37,322 nucleotides of DNA from Nemertoderma westbladi (Eukaryota > Xenacoelomorpha > Nemertodermatida > Nemertodermatidae), in contig JAUCBJ010001143.1 of NCBI GenBank assembly GCA_032718475.1, forward strand, positions 1 through 37,322, in the 5' to 3' direction. The translations under genes and the position numbers were made by a program. Below are positions 10,596 to 19,606 of the stretch, in pieces (the stretch's first letter is position 1; each line of letters begins with the position of its first letter). Below the pieces are notes generated by a model, which searched no databases, was not told the DNA's origin, and worked only from the letters and a program-made list of their open reading frames with translations.

Positions 10596-11178
10596 CGCGC
10601 ACCAACTTTCAGAGACTACTAGCACCTTCCACATACAAAGAACCTCTGACCACACTAGGAACAGGAGTCAACAGTTTAGCAGATGGGGGCGCCTTTCCTT
10701 GCAACAACTGCGTTTATTGTGACAAAATTGAACCCATGGAATTTGTTTCTTCAAAATTGGTGGACCGGCGGAGAAGAATCCCTATAACAGAAAATTTGAA
10801 CTGCAGGAGTACTAATGTAATTTACCTTGTATCATGTTCTAGATGTAATATACAAGCGGTGGGTTCTGCAATTAATTTTAAAGCTAGAATTGCTAATTAT
10901 AAAACACAGATTACAAACAAAAAGAAGCAGACATGTAAGGTTGATCAACATTTTACAAGGGAAGATTTTACAAGGGAAGACATTCATGGGAAGATTTTCA
11001 TATAACACCAATAGATAGTATTAAGGGATACAAGGGAAGGGAACTCAAAATCCAAATGAGAAAGAGCGAGGGTTACTACCAGTGCACACTGCAGACTTTA
11101 GAACCATACGGAATAAACACAATTAATGAAGCAACCGCAAATTTACATGGCTACACAGGTTTTCTTCAAGAAGATTAA
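10596..11178 (+). pseudogene. GIY-YIG endonuclease of Penelope-like element 1
   Basis: The frame carries the Cys-rich linker CNNCVYCDK, then CRSTNVIYLVSCSRCN, where VIY stands for GIY, and AVG for YIG a few residues on. A later arm reads CTLQTLEPYGINTINE and the frame stops at 11176-11178. In Penelope-like elements this nuclease nicks target DNA for integration. Two frameshifts are needed: near 10610 (RAPTFR to RLLAPSTYK) and near 11000, next to a 15-bp duplication (TTTTACAAGGGAAGA twice). The changed YIG motif suggests a dead enzyme. Confidence 0.75.
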
Positions 11179-11270
11179 AACTTTATATTTATGTTGTTAC
11201 CTAGTTTATTTATACAGTATTTCAATTATTTATTTGTTCTAGAAAATTAATTTGAATTTAAGAATAATAC

Positions 11271-11297
11271 ATGAATAAGAGTCACGCTGACTCGAAA
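11271..11297 (+). other. Hairpin-GAAA motif behind Penelope tail 1
   Basis: The stem GAGTC (11279-11283) pairs with GACTC (11289-11293), with a 5-nt loop, directly followed by GAAA (11294-11297) and preceded by ATGAATAA (11271-11278). It starts 100 bases after the GIY-YIG stop. The layout (UGA..A, stem, GAAA) recalls the core around stem II of hammerhead ribozymes, reported in Penelope-like elements, but the CUGANGA box is not intact, so cleavage is not predicted. Confidence 0.4.
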
Positions 11298-11596
11298 TAT
11301 CGTATACATTTTATTTGTATTGCTTGATATTGGTCTGTCTATATTTTTCGTTCAACACTAGACTATATTTGAGAGACCGGATCATGCTGAACATGGTTGT
11401 TTGAAAAAGCGTTCCTATTACTTGATTTAATTATATATCTATATCTATACATATATATAATAATATTTTAAGATTTCAAAAAGTGACAACTTATGTGATC
11501 AATCACTAAAAATTTATTTTTTTATTATTAGCTTTCGATAGCTCTCTCTATCTTTTTCAAATAAACGATATTCTAGAATTAATGCACTCGTAATAA

Positions 11597-11713
11597 CTCA
11601 GAATTAAAGAGGGAGAATGGCAGTGCCGGTTGGAAACTTTACAACCAATGGGTTTGAATGTTCTCAACGAGGCGGTGATCAATAACTTTGGACTTGATAT
11701 TTTCAATCCTTAA
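11597..11713 (+). pseudogene. GIY-YIG endonuclease C-terminal scrap, Penelope-like 2
   Basis: A 38-codon frame reading REGEWQ-type sequence, then CRLETLQPMGLNVLNEA and a short tail, stopping at 11711-11713. It aligns with CTLQTLEPYGINTINEA of the first Penelope tail 540 bases upstream, but is clearly a different subfamily (different C-terminal residues). Only the last part is present because the left inverted arm begins where the rest of the domain should be. Confidence 0.6.
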
Positions 11714-11810
11714 GAATTATAAAGATTAAAGATTCATAGATTTAACAAACTCATTAATTGCTAGGGTAGTATTATTATTTGTAGTGCATTAATTCTAGAA
11801 TATCGTTTAT

Positions 11811-11838
11811 TTGAAAAAGATAGAGAGAGCTATCGAAA
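11811..11838 (+). other. Hairpin-GAAA motif behind Penelope tail 2
   Basis: TTGAAAAA (11811-11818), stem GATAG (11819-11823) pairing CTATC (11830-11834) with a 6-nt loop, then GAAA (11835-11838). It starts about 98 bases after the stop, the same layout and distance as the motif at 11271-11297. Because it lies in the right arm of the 133-bp inverted repeat, an inverted copy exists at about 11533-11560. Confidence 0.4.
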
Positions 11839-11915
11839 GCTAATAATAAAAAAATAAATTTTTAGTGATTGATCACATAAGTTGTCACTTTTTGAAATCT
11901 TAAAATATTATTATA

Positions 11916-12673
11916 CTAAAACAACTTGATCTCACACCCTACAGTCATATTCCCTAACTTTCTTTACTTAATTTAAACTTATATTCTATACATATATATA
12001 TATATAATATACACAAAATGTAACAGCACCGTCACTAATATATATTTCAAAGACATACATATGGTTTTATATTAACATTTCTTATATTTTAATTTTATTA
12101 TCTAATACATTTTATTTAACTATTTTATTATTAAATAAATCAAAATGTTTAACATTAGAAACACATTTTTGTATTCTGAAACTGAATATACAAAAACCCT
12201 TCAGTCATTGGGAAGATTTGACGGCTATGCTACTTATATATTATTAAACTTTGGGAGTGGTGATGGTAGCAGCATTTCGAGATATCTTTAAAAACACAGA
12301 TTATTTCTATATATAGAATTTGTACATATAGCGAATATGCAAACCGCTATAAAATGCACATTTTGTTATCCTTAATTATATTAAATAATACTGTAGCCCA
12401 TTAGTAGCAAAGTGAAATTACAATATGGAATTTGAGAAATATATAATGTAGTAGAATAATTGGGGGTCCTTAGATTCTGTATTATAGTAGTAGTATCTGT
12501 TATTATAGTAGTAGAGTACCGCCGTGCTATTTCAGTATTTAGTCTGTGCGATTTTGTGCTATTTTTATTCTGCAATTTCCAATCATTACAAAATTAGGCC
12601 ACTTATTTTCGTATTTCCATAGAACTTATGTGTAGTATGCATTGATAATGACGCAAATTTCCTTCGGAATATA
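11916..12673. other. No gene recognised
   Basis: AT-rich sequence with short TATATA runs near 11990-12010. The minus-strand open frame at 12381-12575 is Thr/Ile-rich, with no motif, and is probably chance. Confidence 0.45.
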
Positions 12674-13084
12674 TCCATCCAACATCCATGATGGATCCGT
12701 CCAACATCCATGACGGATCCGTCCAACATCCATGATGGATCCGTCCAACATCCATGACGGATCCGTCCAACATCCATGACGGATCCGTCCAACATCCATG
12801 ACGGATCCGTCCAACATCCATGATGGATCCGTCCAACATCCATGACGGATCCCTCCAACATCCATGATGGATCCGTCCAACATCCATAATGAATCCATCC
12901 AACATCCATGATGGATCCATCCAACATCCATGATGGATGGATCCGTCCAACATCCATGACGGATCCATTAAACATCCATGACGGATCCGTCCAACATCCA
13001 TGATGGATCCATCCAACATCCATGATGGATCCATCCAACATCCATGATGGATCCGTCCAACATCCATGATGGATCCGTCCAATA
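12674..13084. repeat. 22-bp minisatellite, about 18 units
   Basis: Tandem units of the type CCAACATCCATGAYGGATCC plus GT or AT. Variation is mainly at one T/C base and in the last bases; one unit near 12930 carries a 4-base GATG expansion. Each unit has GGATCC and an inverted CATCC/GGATG pair. Because 22 is one more than a multiple of three, all three minus-strand frames stay open and encode the same periodic peptide (MDVGRIHHGCW type). These long open frames are a by-product of the repeat, not genes. Confidence 0.97.
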
Positions 13085-13765
13085 TAAATCTCTGACTTTA
13101 AGTCTCATAAATCTCAGTGTGTCTGTCTCGCGATACAATAATAGAAAGCTACATAACTTGAGCAACGTCACTATCTCGTCATATTTTAAGTATTTGTTTG
13201 CGTGAATCGAATGTAGTCAAAGTGGATTATTTCGGGACGTTTTAGGCCAAAATATATTACTGCTCAGCAATCAGGACTCAGGCGACTTTATAACTTTATA
13301 TAACTTTATATTTATGTATGTATGTATGTACAACAGAGATCTTTCGTTGCCTGTTTGAGTGAGAGGACGCCGACCAGCCTACAGTTCTTAAATCTGCTGC
13401 TTGGGTGTGTAATCTCTGAGAGTGAAACCCTTCCCATCACCAATTTTATTGTTTTCGAGCTGATACTGGGGAAAGATCTACTACAAGATTGGATTCGTGT
13501 TTGGGAGGACGCTGAAGTTCTCCAGTCTACCAGTAGGAGGTGGAATGTCTGAAGGTGAAAAAGTTTTTAATCATTTCGAGCTGATGCATGGCATATATAG
13601 ATTACACCACAGGCGGTTGCGTGTTTAGGAGGACGTATATTATTCGGGAGTTCACCAGCCTGCCGCTAAGGGAAGACATGCCAGAAAGTGAAAACCGTAA
13701 ATACTAATCAAATTATACACCAGAAAAGATAAGAAAAACAAACTAATATTTTAACCAGAGGGTAT
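13085..13765. other. Gene-free; degenerate ~130-150-bp repeats
   Basis: Three loosely similar blocks recur around 13345, 13500 and 13625: GAGGACG, then an ACCAGCCT-like word, then a GTGAAA word, two of them followed by TTTCGAGCTGAT (about 13449 and 13576). The open frame at 13322-13552 spans part of this and is not convincing as a gene. Confidence 0.35.
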
Positions 13766-14089
13766 TTATACCCCCCCCCCCCCCCCCCCCCCCGAGTTAA
13801 GTAGCTCGATGTAACGGAGAACATCGTGGTCTGGTTGGTCGTTGAATCTCCCTAACACCTCCTCCTCGCTGTCCCTAATCTCCTCTGGAAGTTGGTCGGC
13901 TCGTTGTGGAACACGGTTTATTTGCTGCAGACTTGGCGAGTTAACCAGGGTCTCATGTGGGAGCAGAATGAGCGGTTTAGCGTGGGTGTAGCAAAGCGAA
14001 ACGGGGCAGTCAAACAGTTGGATTCCATGTGGACACTTGTACCGAGCAGTTTTAGTACACCCTTCAATACTACATGGGTGGTTTGACAT
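13766..14089 (-). CDS. Cys/His-rich N-terminal ORF running into poly-G
   Basis: The frame starts at an ATG (14087-14089) and its first 40 residues hold a regular Cys/His set: CSIEGC (5-10), a Cys-Pro-His triplet near 19-21, then CPVSLCYTHA, which could bind zinc. The middle is acidic (LPEEIRDSEEEVLGRFNDQP). The end is Gly-rich only because it runs through a 23-bp C tract. No family is recognised. It lies downstream of the minus-strand Helitron 2 fragment and could be cargo, a separate transposon exon or a host exon; the orderly Cys spacing argues against chance. Confidence 0.4.
   Translation of the reverse strand: MSNHPCSIEGCTKTARYKCPHGIQLFDCPVSLCYTHAKPLILLPHETLVNSPSLQQINRVPQRADQLPEEIRDSEEEVLGRFNDQPDHDVLRYIELLNSGGGGGGGV
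13771..13793. repeat. 23-bp poly-C tract preceded by a short palindrome
   Basis: The run of C follows GGGTATTTATACCC, a near-perfect palindrome, and is followed by GAGTTAA; a TTAA also lies just upstream (13750-13753). The same design recurs at 17236-17252. Such homopolymers are unstable, so its length may be wrong in an assembly. Confidence 0.8.
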
Positions 14090-14240
14090 TGATTAACGGT
14101 AACTTTACTAAATAATTGGCTGGGTGCACATTGCACTTTAATTTTGACTGGCCAGCTAGGTTGGTAAGTTGTTTAATTTTATCAGGCCCATCCCCAGATG
14201 TTAATTTACAAAAGAGTACATAGGAGAAATGTTTTAAATG

Positions 14241-14301
14241 TATTCTTAGCCCGCGGGTATTCTTAGCCCACGAGTATTTTTAGCCCGACAGTATTCTTAG
14301 C
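14241..14301. repeat. 17-bp tandem repeat, about 3.5 units
   Basis: Units of TATTCTTAGCCCRCGRG type in tandem. The surrounding 14090-14340 shows no gene. Confidence 0.8.
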
Positions 14302-14565
14302 AATATTAAAGGAGCAGGTTAGCCCCACCAAGTGGGACTGAACTTTTTCTATCTTGTCGGAGTACATAGACTATTATTGTAAAAATTTCCCCATTAACCA
14401 TTCTAATTTCTTCAATAAACATAACTTGCAAAGATTGTAAAAATGCTAATTTTCCAGGTTTACAAGACAAACTTGATACACAGTCTTCAGTAGCTTTATT
14501 TACATCTATTGATTTGAAATTATCTAAAATTGGAATTGTTTACATCAGCCACACTATAGTTATCA

Positions 14566-15240
14566 TCAATCCCTAGTTCCCGGAGAAGGCCACATTTGAC
14601 CAGTATTTATACATTCACGTATATTTGGAACAATAAAAATGTCATACTCTGTCTCAAAACGTCCCAAACTTAAAATGTAATGAATAATAAATTTGATTGG
14701 GTTCAAGGGAGATATATTTGAATCAAGTGCAACAGGAAGTTTCTTTGGTTTCTTGCAATTTTTATAAACAAATCTGTCATAAAATTCAGGATCCTTTTCA
14801 ATTTTGTCAAGCACTTTAATAAAAGTAATACAGTTTTGTATATAATTTAAATTTTGTGACTGAAACTCAACTGCAAATTTTCTAGCTGGTTCTAAAGCTG
14901 AAGGTCTGATTTTTATAATACGACCTTCTCCATTAACCCAGTCAGATTTATAAAAGTCAGCATCCAGGTGATGTTCATGAACAGATTCATCAGGATATTT
15001 TGGAGCAATAATCCCCACAAACCATACAAGATATTGATCTAGAGCATTTATAAATAAAAGCTCTGGTGGCCGCAGACCAAAGAATGATATGGGATCGATG
15101 GTAACTGTACTGTGGCATCTATCCAACATTAGCATTTCTTGCATCTGTGTGAAATGACATTCATTTGGAAGATGAAGATTCCGACGTACCCTTACAGCTT
15201 CATTAAATTCACCATGAGCACCATCTTCAGGAAAAACTGC
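14566..15240 (-). pseudogene. Helitron 2 linker between Rep and helicase
   Basis: The frame is open from about 15240 to TAG 14566-14568. It contains RRNLHLPNECHF, FFGLRPPELLFINALDQYLVW and, near the end, LPVALDSNISPLNPIKF followed by LSLGRFETEYDI. These resemble the conserved (F/Y)SLRPPELL and LP.V..............LLS.GRF.TE motifs found between Rep and helicase in some animal Helitron proteins. The frame is then lost, but scraps in other frames continue to about 14340. No Walker motifs follow, so the helicase has been deleted. Confidence 0.6.
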
Positions 15241-15333
15241 AACATTGCTAGGTGCCTGACCAGTTTCTCCTGCAGTATTTTCTTCATGAGGCCCCCCAAC
15301 ACCCTGATGTGGTCCACCTTGAGCACCGCACCC

Positions 15334-16245
15334 TTATCTAATTTTCTTAAAAACCCTCCACGATTTTCTAGTGGAACTGTAGGGATAGAAATAGATTCTA
15401 CTCCTGCCACAGTAATTGGGAATTTTAAAGAATGCCAAATCATTTCTGGTAGGCCAATCAGCCGCCCAGTTTGTGCAACTCTCTTTTTCTTGACCAGATT
15501 TAATAATAATCTCTGCCTTTTCATCCTGACCAGCACTATATTTTTTACAATAATCAACACAGCCACGACTATCAAGTCTTAATAAATTATCATTAGAACA
15601 CGTAGCAGCAAACAGCCGGGGGTTGCAGGGGGAAAATTTCTGATTTGGAAGGCTATCATATGTATAGGTAGGTGTACCTGCTCTTAAGGGATCTAACATA
15701 ATAGGCTCTTCACCATAGGGATCATATGGGTGTTCCATTGCAAGACCTATAGCAAGATTTACTTTGACAGCATCAGCACTATGCTTTAATGGAATTGGTT
15801 TATAATCCCAATAATTTGCTGTTTCATAGTCATGGAAACGGCAAAAAGTTTGATCAGTGCCCTTTTTAACTTTTTGGCAGCGGGATCCCGGCTTATTACA
15901 ATCATGAAATTGCCTATTAAAGCATGAAGTAATAAATTCTAAATGATGAAGATCTTTTATAAGACCACACTTATAAAATTCAACAGCTTCATCATTTGAA
16001 ATCATAGACTTGGTACTACCACGAATTCTTGACATTATACAGTACAGGCCACCAGAAAGCGCAGATTTGTACAATTGTGAACACATTTTATCAAATGTGT
16101 ACCAGTGTAATGTAATGTTGATGAACGGGACAATTGAACATAATTGAATTGGCAACAACCAAAATTTTTTCGCCAAAGGATACAATTGAATACTTTTGAA
16201 ACGCTTAGTAATCTGAAAAAAATGAAAAAAACAAGTAACCAGCAC
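15334..16245 (-). pseudogene. Helitron 2 Rep C-terminal part
   Basis: The frame shows a Cys/His region (FITSCFNRQFHDC, then CQKVKKGTDQTFCRF), NPRLFAATCSNDNLLRLDSR, then CVDYCKKYSAGQDEKAEI, matching the RCN(H/M)D and Y..KY region at the end of animal Helitron Rep domains. The first tyrosine context is YCKKY. The useful frame is lost near 15480. The open start at 16245 lies just upstream of a pyrimidine tract ending TTTTTTTCAG (transcript sense), so recognisable coding sequence may begin at a splice acceptor, as in Helitron 1. Confidence 0.65.
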
Positions 16246-16309
16246 TTTTCAGTTAGAACACAAAATTTTTAATTCACTTATACGATGCTATAAATTCGCA
16301 TTTTCAGGT

Positions 16310-17045
16310 TTTCGAGGGCGCTGATTCTAATGGAATACATTTCTAATGTGCCAGATCATTGCTACTTGTATTTTTCGGCGTAATTTGGCAAATTTTGGTG
16401 CTAGCACCAAATTTCGTACCCATCACCAAAAAGTACAAGTTTGCGATGTCCAGTGCTGTTTTTATTGATTCCATCGGATTCAGGACACTCATAAACCCGT
16501 ATAACGCAAGAAACAAGGTGACACAATCAATTGATATATTTGATGGTTTTCAAAATTTGGTGCTAGCACCACATTTTGCACCCACATCCGAAAAATACAA
16601 GTTTGAGATGTCTAGTTCGATAATTATATTTTCCATTGAATTCAGAACAGCCATAAACCTCTAAAACGCAAGAAATAAATTGTCACAAGCAATTTTATCT
16701 ATTGAATGGATTTTCAAAATTTCGTGCTAGCACCAAAATTTGCACACAGCACCGAAAAATACAAGTTTGATACGCTTGGTGCAACTCGTATATATTTCAT
16801 CGAATCCAGAAACCCAAAAAACCCCAATTGCGTAAAAAACAAGTTTCAAACGTTCAATTTACAAAATTGACTTATTTCAAAATTTGGTGCTGGCACCAAA
16901 ATTTGGTACCCGCCGAAAAATAGAAGTTTGAAATTTCTAAATCAATTGATATGAATTCCATCAAATTTCTAACACCAAAAAACCGGTGTAAATCAAAAAT
17001 AGAGATGTTACAATTCATATTTAATGAAATGTAATTTTCAAAAAA
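16310..17045. repeat. ~163-bp satellite, four direct units plus an inverted half unit
   Basis: A landmark TTTGGTGCTAGCACCAAA (a perfect 18-bp palindrome in unit 1) recurs at 16394, 16556, 16720 and 16883, with spacing of 162-164 bp. Each is followed by a CGAAAAATACAAGTTTGA-like word. Upstream of 16394 the words appear inverted (ACTTGTATTTTTCGGCG at about 16368 and a diverged inverted GATTCCAT word), so the left edge is head-to-head. Units are well diverged. Short open frames inside are not genes. Confidence 0.9.
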
Positions 17046-17235
17046 CGTCTCAAAAAAAGTGCCAAAAGTAGGGTTAAAAAATGGTGCTATAACTCGAAAA
17101 GTACCCAATATTTTTGAAAACGGTTTTCACTACTAGGAAGACAATAGATTTTTAGGAAAAGTCATAAAATTTCAGATTCCCAACTGCGTTTGTTTCAGAA
17201 TTATAATAAAAAAACCATGGGTTGGGTCATATTGA

Positions 17236-17252
17236 CCCCCCCCCCCCCCCCG
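17236..17252. repeat. 17-bp poly-C tract preceded by palindrome
   Basis: GGGTCATATTGACCC, a palindromic word, runs into the C tract and then GGGTTTAATAGGGTTAA. This echoes the tract at 13771-13793. TTAA nearby and a GGTCATATTGACC-type end are features I associate with piggyBac-like element ends, but no transposase was found. Confidence 0.6.
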
Positions 17253-17353
17253 GGTTTAATAGGGTTAACAGTTTAAAAGAGATGACTATATATTTCAAAT
17301 TATGTACTATTGAATATACGTTAGTAAATGTTCCGCAGTGGTCTCTAAATGTA

Positions 17354-17959
17354 CTGTATACAGTACTAGAGATAAACTGTACCGGTATTTACAAAGGTGA
17401 ATATCTTAGTCTATTATTGTGTGAACTAAGAACGAAAACAATCACAAAACCAATAACAATTTTTATTGATATTTTTTTATATTTAGTAAACATACAATCA
17501 AAGATTATCATCTGTTGTTTTCCTTGCAATTCTACTTTTAAAAAATTATTATCTTTATATGACCAAAATATATGACCTGGATTTTATGACCAAAAGGCTC
17601 TTAAAAACTGCAATTTTTGAATCCTTTTTGGGATTAATGGCACAATTTTCAATTAATCAAAATCCGTATGTAACTTTTGTTAAGGACCCTATTTTCAACC
17701 TACGCTGTCAATCCGACAAAAAATTGTGGAGTTTAAACATTTTTCGTAAAAAAAAGTAGATTTTGAGAAAATCTAAGTAAAAGTTTTTGGTACATGTAAT
17801 GAACGTACACAGTTTGTTTTTAACATTTATGGTCCTGGGGTGCATCTAAGGATCCCATGATGGTATTTGGTTATCTTGTTACATATTTTCATGGTTTACC
17901 TAATATCTATCGAAAGCAAATTGCTCAAAATGGATCAGGGCCATTAAGGACTAAAAGGC
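17354..17959. repeat. Direct duplication, copy 1 (606 bp)
   Basis: Matches 19028-19606 with about four base differences and one 27-bp segment (about 17398-17424) absent from copy 2. Both copies keep an identical 66-codon open frame (17559-17759 here), reading MTKIYDLDFMTKRLLKTAIF and then a low-complexity end; no family is recognised. The copies do not start TG or end CA and no primer binding site follows, so they are not clearly LTRs. Confidence 0.95.
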
Positions 17960-18482
17960 CATGTTTAACCAACCAGCCAAAACCATCCATGTTTAATATG
18001 CTAAACTATACCTACTCCAATGAGGAACTGAGATCACGGATGGATGAAGGTGCAGCAACTACCACAGACTTTGGTAGCTACAACTTTCTGAGAGCTTGTT
18101 ATGCTACAAATGGTTTAACCTTCGCTTACAAAGTAAGCCTGGTCCACAACTACTTTCAATTTTAGGTGGAAGCTTTAATGTCTCATTGCAACAAATATCG
18201 ATTGATTTCTGTTTGTACTGATATATTTAATGATGATTGTTAATAATGTTGGTATGTGTCTAATGTTATCCTATAACAATACTGTACTATACTTTTATCA
18301 CGATCCATGATTTTATTATGCTGTTTTGTTATGCATTATTAATAACGTGTATGATGTGCTATTAGTGCAATTTTGATGTGTAACTGTACTGTAATTTTTG
18401 GTTTTTACTGAAGTGAAGTCAAATTAAATGCCGGCTGGTCCGGATGATGGCGCCAACAAGCGCATCAATCAATCAATCAATC
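17960..18482 (+). mobile_element. Possible LINE 3' end with AATC tail
   Basis: An open frame covering this region ends at TAG 18163-18165 (it reads SMFNMLNYTYSNEELRSRMD, then a Tyr/Asn-rich end). About 300 bases of AT-rich sequence follow, then a GC-richer block (GCCGGCTGGTCCGGATGATG) and four to five AATC units (18463-18482). A conserved block followed by a tetranucleotide tail is how many CR1-like LINE copies end. No RT motif is present, so the class is inferred from the tail only. Confidence 0.35.
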
Positions 18483-18746
18483 CTAAAATGCCATCGAATG
18501 CAAAATTCAATACACGAGGGCAGAACATCTGAATTTCGGTTAAATTAAATTACAGTAGTGACAAGAAGTTACTTCTGACACGTATTTTTTTTTATCAACA
18601 ACTATTTTATCTACAACTAATTATGTGGTTGTTCTGATAGTTTAAGAGCATAACGTCAAATAATTAAAATTAAATTGAAAAGAAAATGCAATTAAATTCT
18701 CCATGGTTCATAATTAGCACTTTAAAGTTTTACTGCCCATGTTATA

Positions 18747-18812
18747 TTAGTCCCTGCCATCAGGTCTCGAACTAATAACACAGCACCCACCTGTCGGTCG
18801 ACTGAGCTAGAA
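18747..18812 (-). repeat. tRNA-like segment, SINE head or tRNA pseudogene
   Basis: On the minus strand the segment reads TAGCTCAGTCGACCGA (A-box-like), then 28 bases on TAGTTCGAGACC (B-box-like), at the spacing of a pol III internal promoter. The acceptor stem does not pair well, so an active tRNA is unlikely. It differs from the SINE family at 20596 and has no matching tail. Confidence 0.5.
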
Positions 18813-19027
18813 TTTTGCACTTTCTATCAGAAATTTAGGGATAGAAAGTAGTCGAAAGATGCACTTTCTTGCTATGTTTTCTACAAATTTTAGAAAATAA
18901 TTTTTTCACAGGAATGACTCTTTGAGAAAAAAATGGCCCGTATTTTCGGCTGGCCCTAAGGCACGTGCCTTATATGCCTTAAGGTTAATCCGGCACTGTC
19001 GACACGTCTGTAAGCTCTCCCACTGCG
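18813..19027. other. No gene recognised
   Basis: AT-rich, with a short inverted pair around AGAAATTTAGGGATAGAAAG. Short open frames on both strands at 18906-19116 overlap and look like chance. Confidence 0.4.
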
Positions 19028-19606
19028 CTGTATACAATACTAGAGATAAACTGTACCGGTATTTACAAAGGACTAAGAACGAAAACAATCACAAAACCAA
19101 TAACAATTTTTATTGATATTTTTTTGTATTTAGTAAACATACAATCAAAGATTATCATCTGTTGTTTTCCTTGCAATTCTACTTTTAAAAAATTATTATC
19201 TTTATATGACCAAAATATATGACCTGGATTTTATGACCAAAAGGCTCTTAAAAACTGCAATTTTTGAATCCTTTTTGGGATTAATGGCACAATTTTCAAT
19301 TAATCAAAATCCGTATGTAACTTTTGTTAAGGACCCTATTTTCAACCTACGCTGTCAATCCGACAAAAAATTGTGGAGTTTAAACATTTTTCGTAAAAAA
19401 AAGTAGATTTTGAGAAAATCTAAGTAAAAGTTTTTGGTACATGTAATGAACGTACACAGTTTGTTTTTAACATTTATGATCCTGGGGTGCATCTAAGGAT
19501 CCCATGATGGTATTTGGTTATCTTGTTACATATTTTCATGGTTTACCTAATATATATCGAAAGCAAATTGCTCAAAATGGATCAGGGCCATTAAGGACTA
19601 AAAGGC
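19028..19606. repeat. Direct duplication, copy 2 (579 bp)
   Basis: Near-identical partner of 17354-17959, lacking 27 internal bases. Its open frame at 19206-19406 encodes exactly the same 66 residues as in copy 1. The flanks differ completely outside the boundaries. Confidence 0.95.

Larger units (their letters stand above)
9157..11300 (+). mobile_element. Penelope-like element 1 split by a LINE
   Basis: A left part (9157-9381) encodes the linker after the RT domain of a Penelope-like element (HEPTLPDLHLLIKKSEHIL), and a right part (10596-11178) encodes the Cys-rich linker and GIY-YIG endonuclease. Between them lies a 5'-truncated LINE flanked by ACAGA (9377-9381 and 10591-10595). Removing the LINE rejoins VVHR with RAPTFR, giving the FRRAPNFR-type motif usual at this place. 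The element's own RT is not in the window. A hairpin plus GAAA follows the stop by 100 bases. Confidence 0.75.
11456..11915. repeat. Perfect 133-bp inverted repeats around a Penelope tail
   Basis: The arms 11456-11588 and 11783-11915 are exact reverse complements by eye. They enclose 194 bases that contain a GIY-YIG C-terminal coding scrap and its stop. The right arm is the 3' untranslated region of that scrap; the left arm is the same sequence inverted. Inverted terminal copies are known in Penelope-like elements. Lack of divergence implies recent formation or gene conversion. Confidence 0.95.
14340..16245 (-). mobile_element. Helitron 2 fragment
   Basis: Minus-strand coding remnants of a Helitron from a different subfamily than Helitron 1. 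In transcript order they are the end of Rep with the tyrosine motif (16245 to ~15480) and the following linker with a SLRPPELL-type motif (~15240 to ~14340). The helicase is not present, the HUH part is missing, and the fragment carries several frameshifts. Its upstream side abuts a ~163-bp satellite array. Confidence 0.65.

Noticed and set aside
11271-11297. Active hammerhead ribozyme
   Set aside because: The CUGANGA core is not intact in either copy and no convincing stem III with a cleavage site was found; only the stem-GAAA layout is kept.
12586-13171. Four overlapping minus-strand genes with MDVGRIHHGCW repeats
   Set aside because: The 22-bp minisatellite opens all three frames equally; there is no independent coding signal.
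13750-17269. Complete piggyBac element
   Set aside because: TTAA and palindromic poly-C words are suggestive, but the two ends are not inverted copies of each other and no piggyBac transposase is present.
17354-19606. LTR retrotransposon with two LTRs
   Set aside because: The direct repeats do not begin TG or end CA, there is no primer binding site or polypurine tract, and the interior lacks gag/pol.
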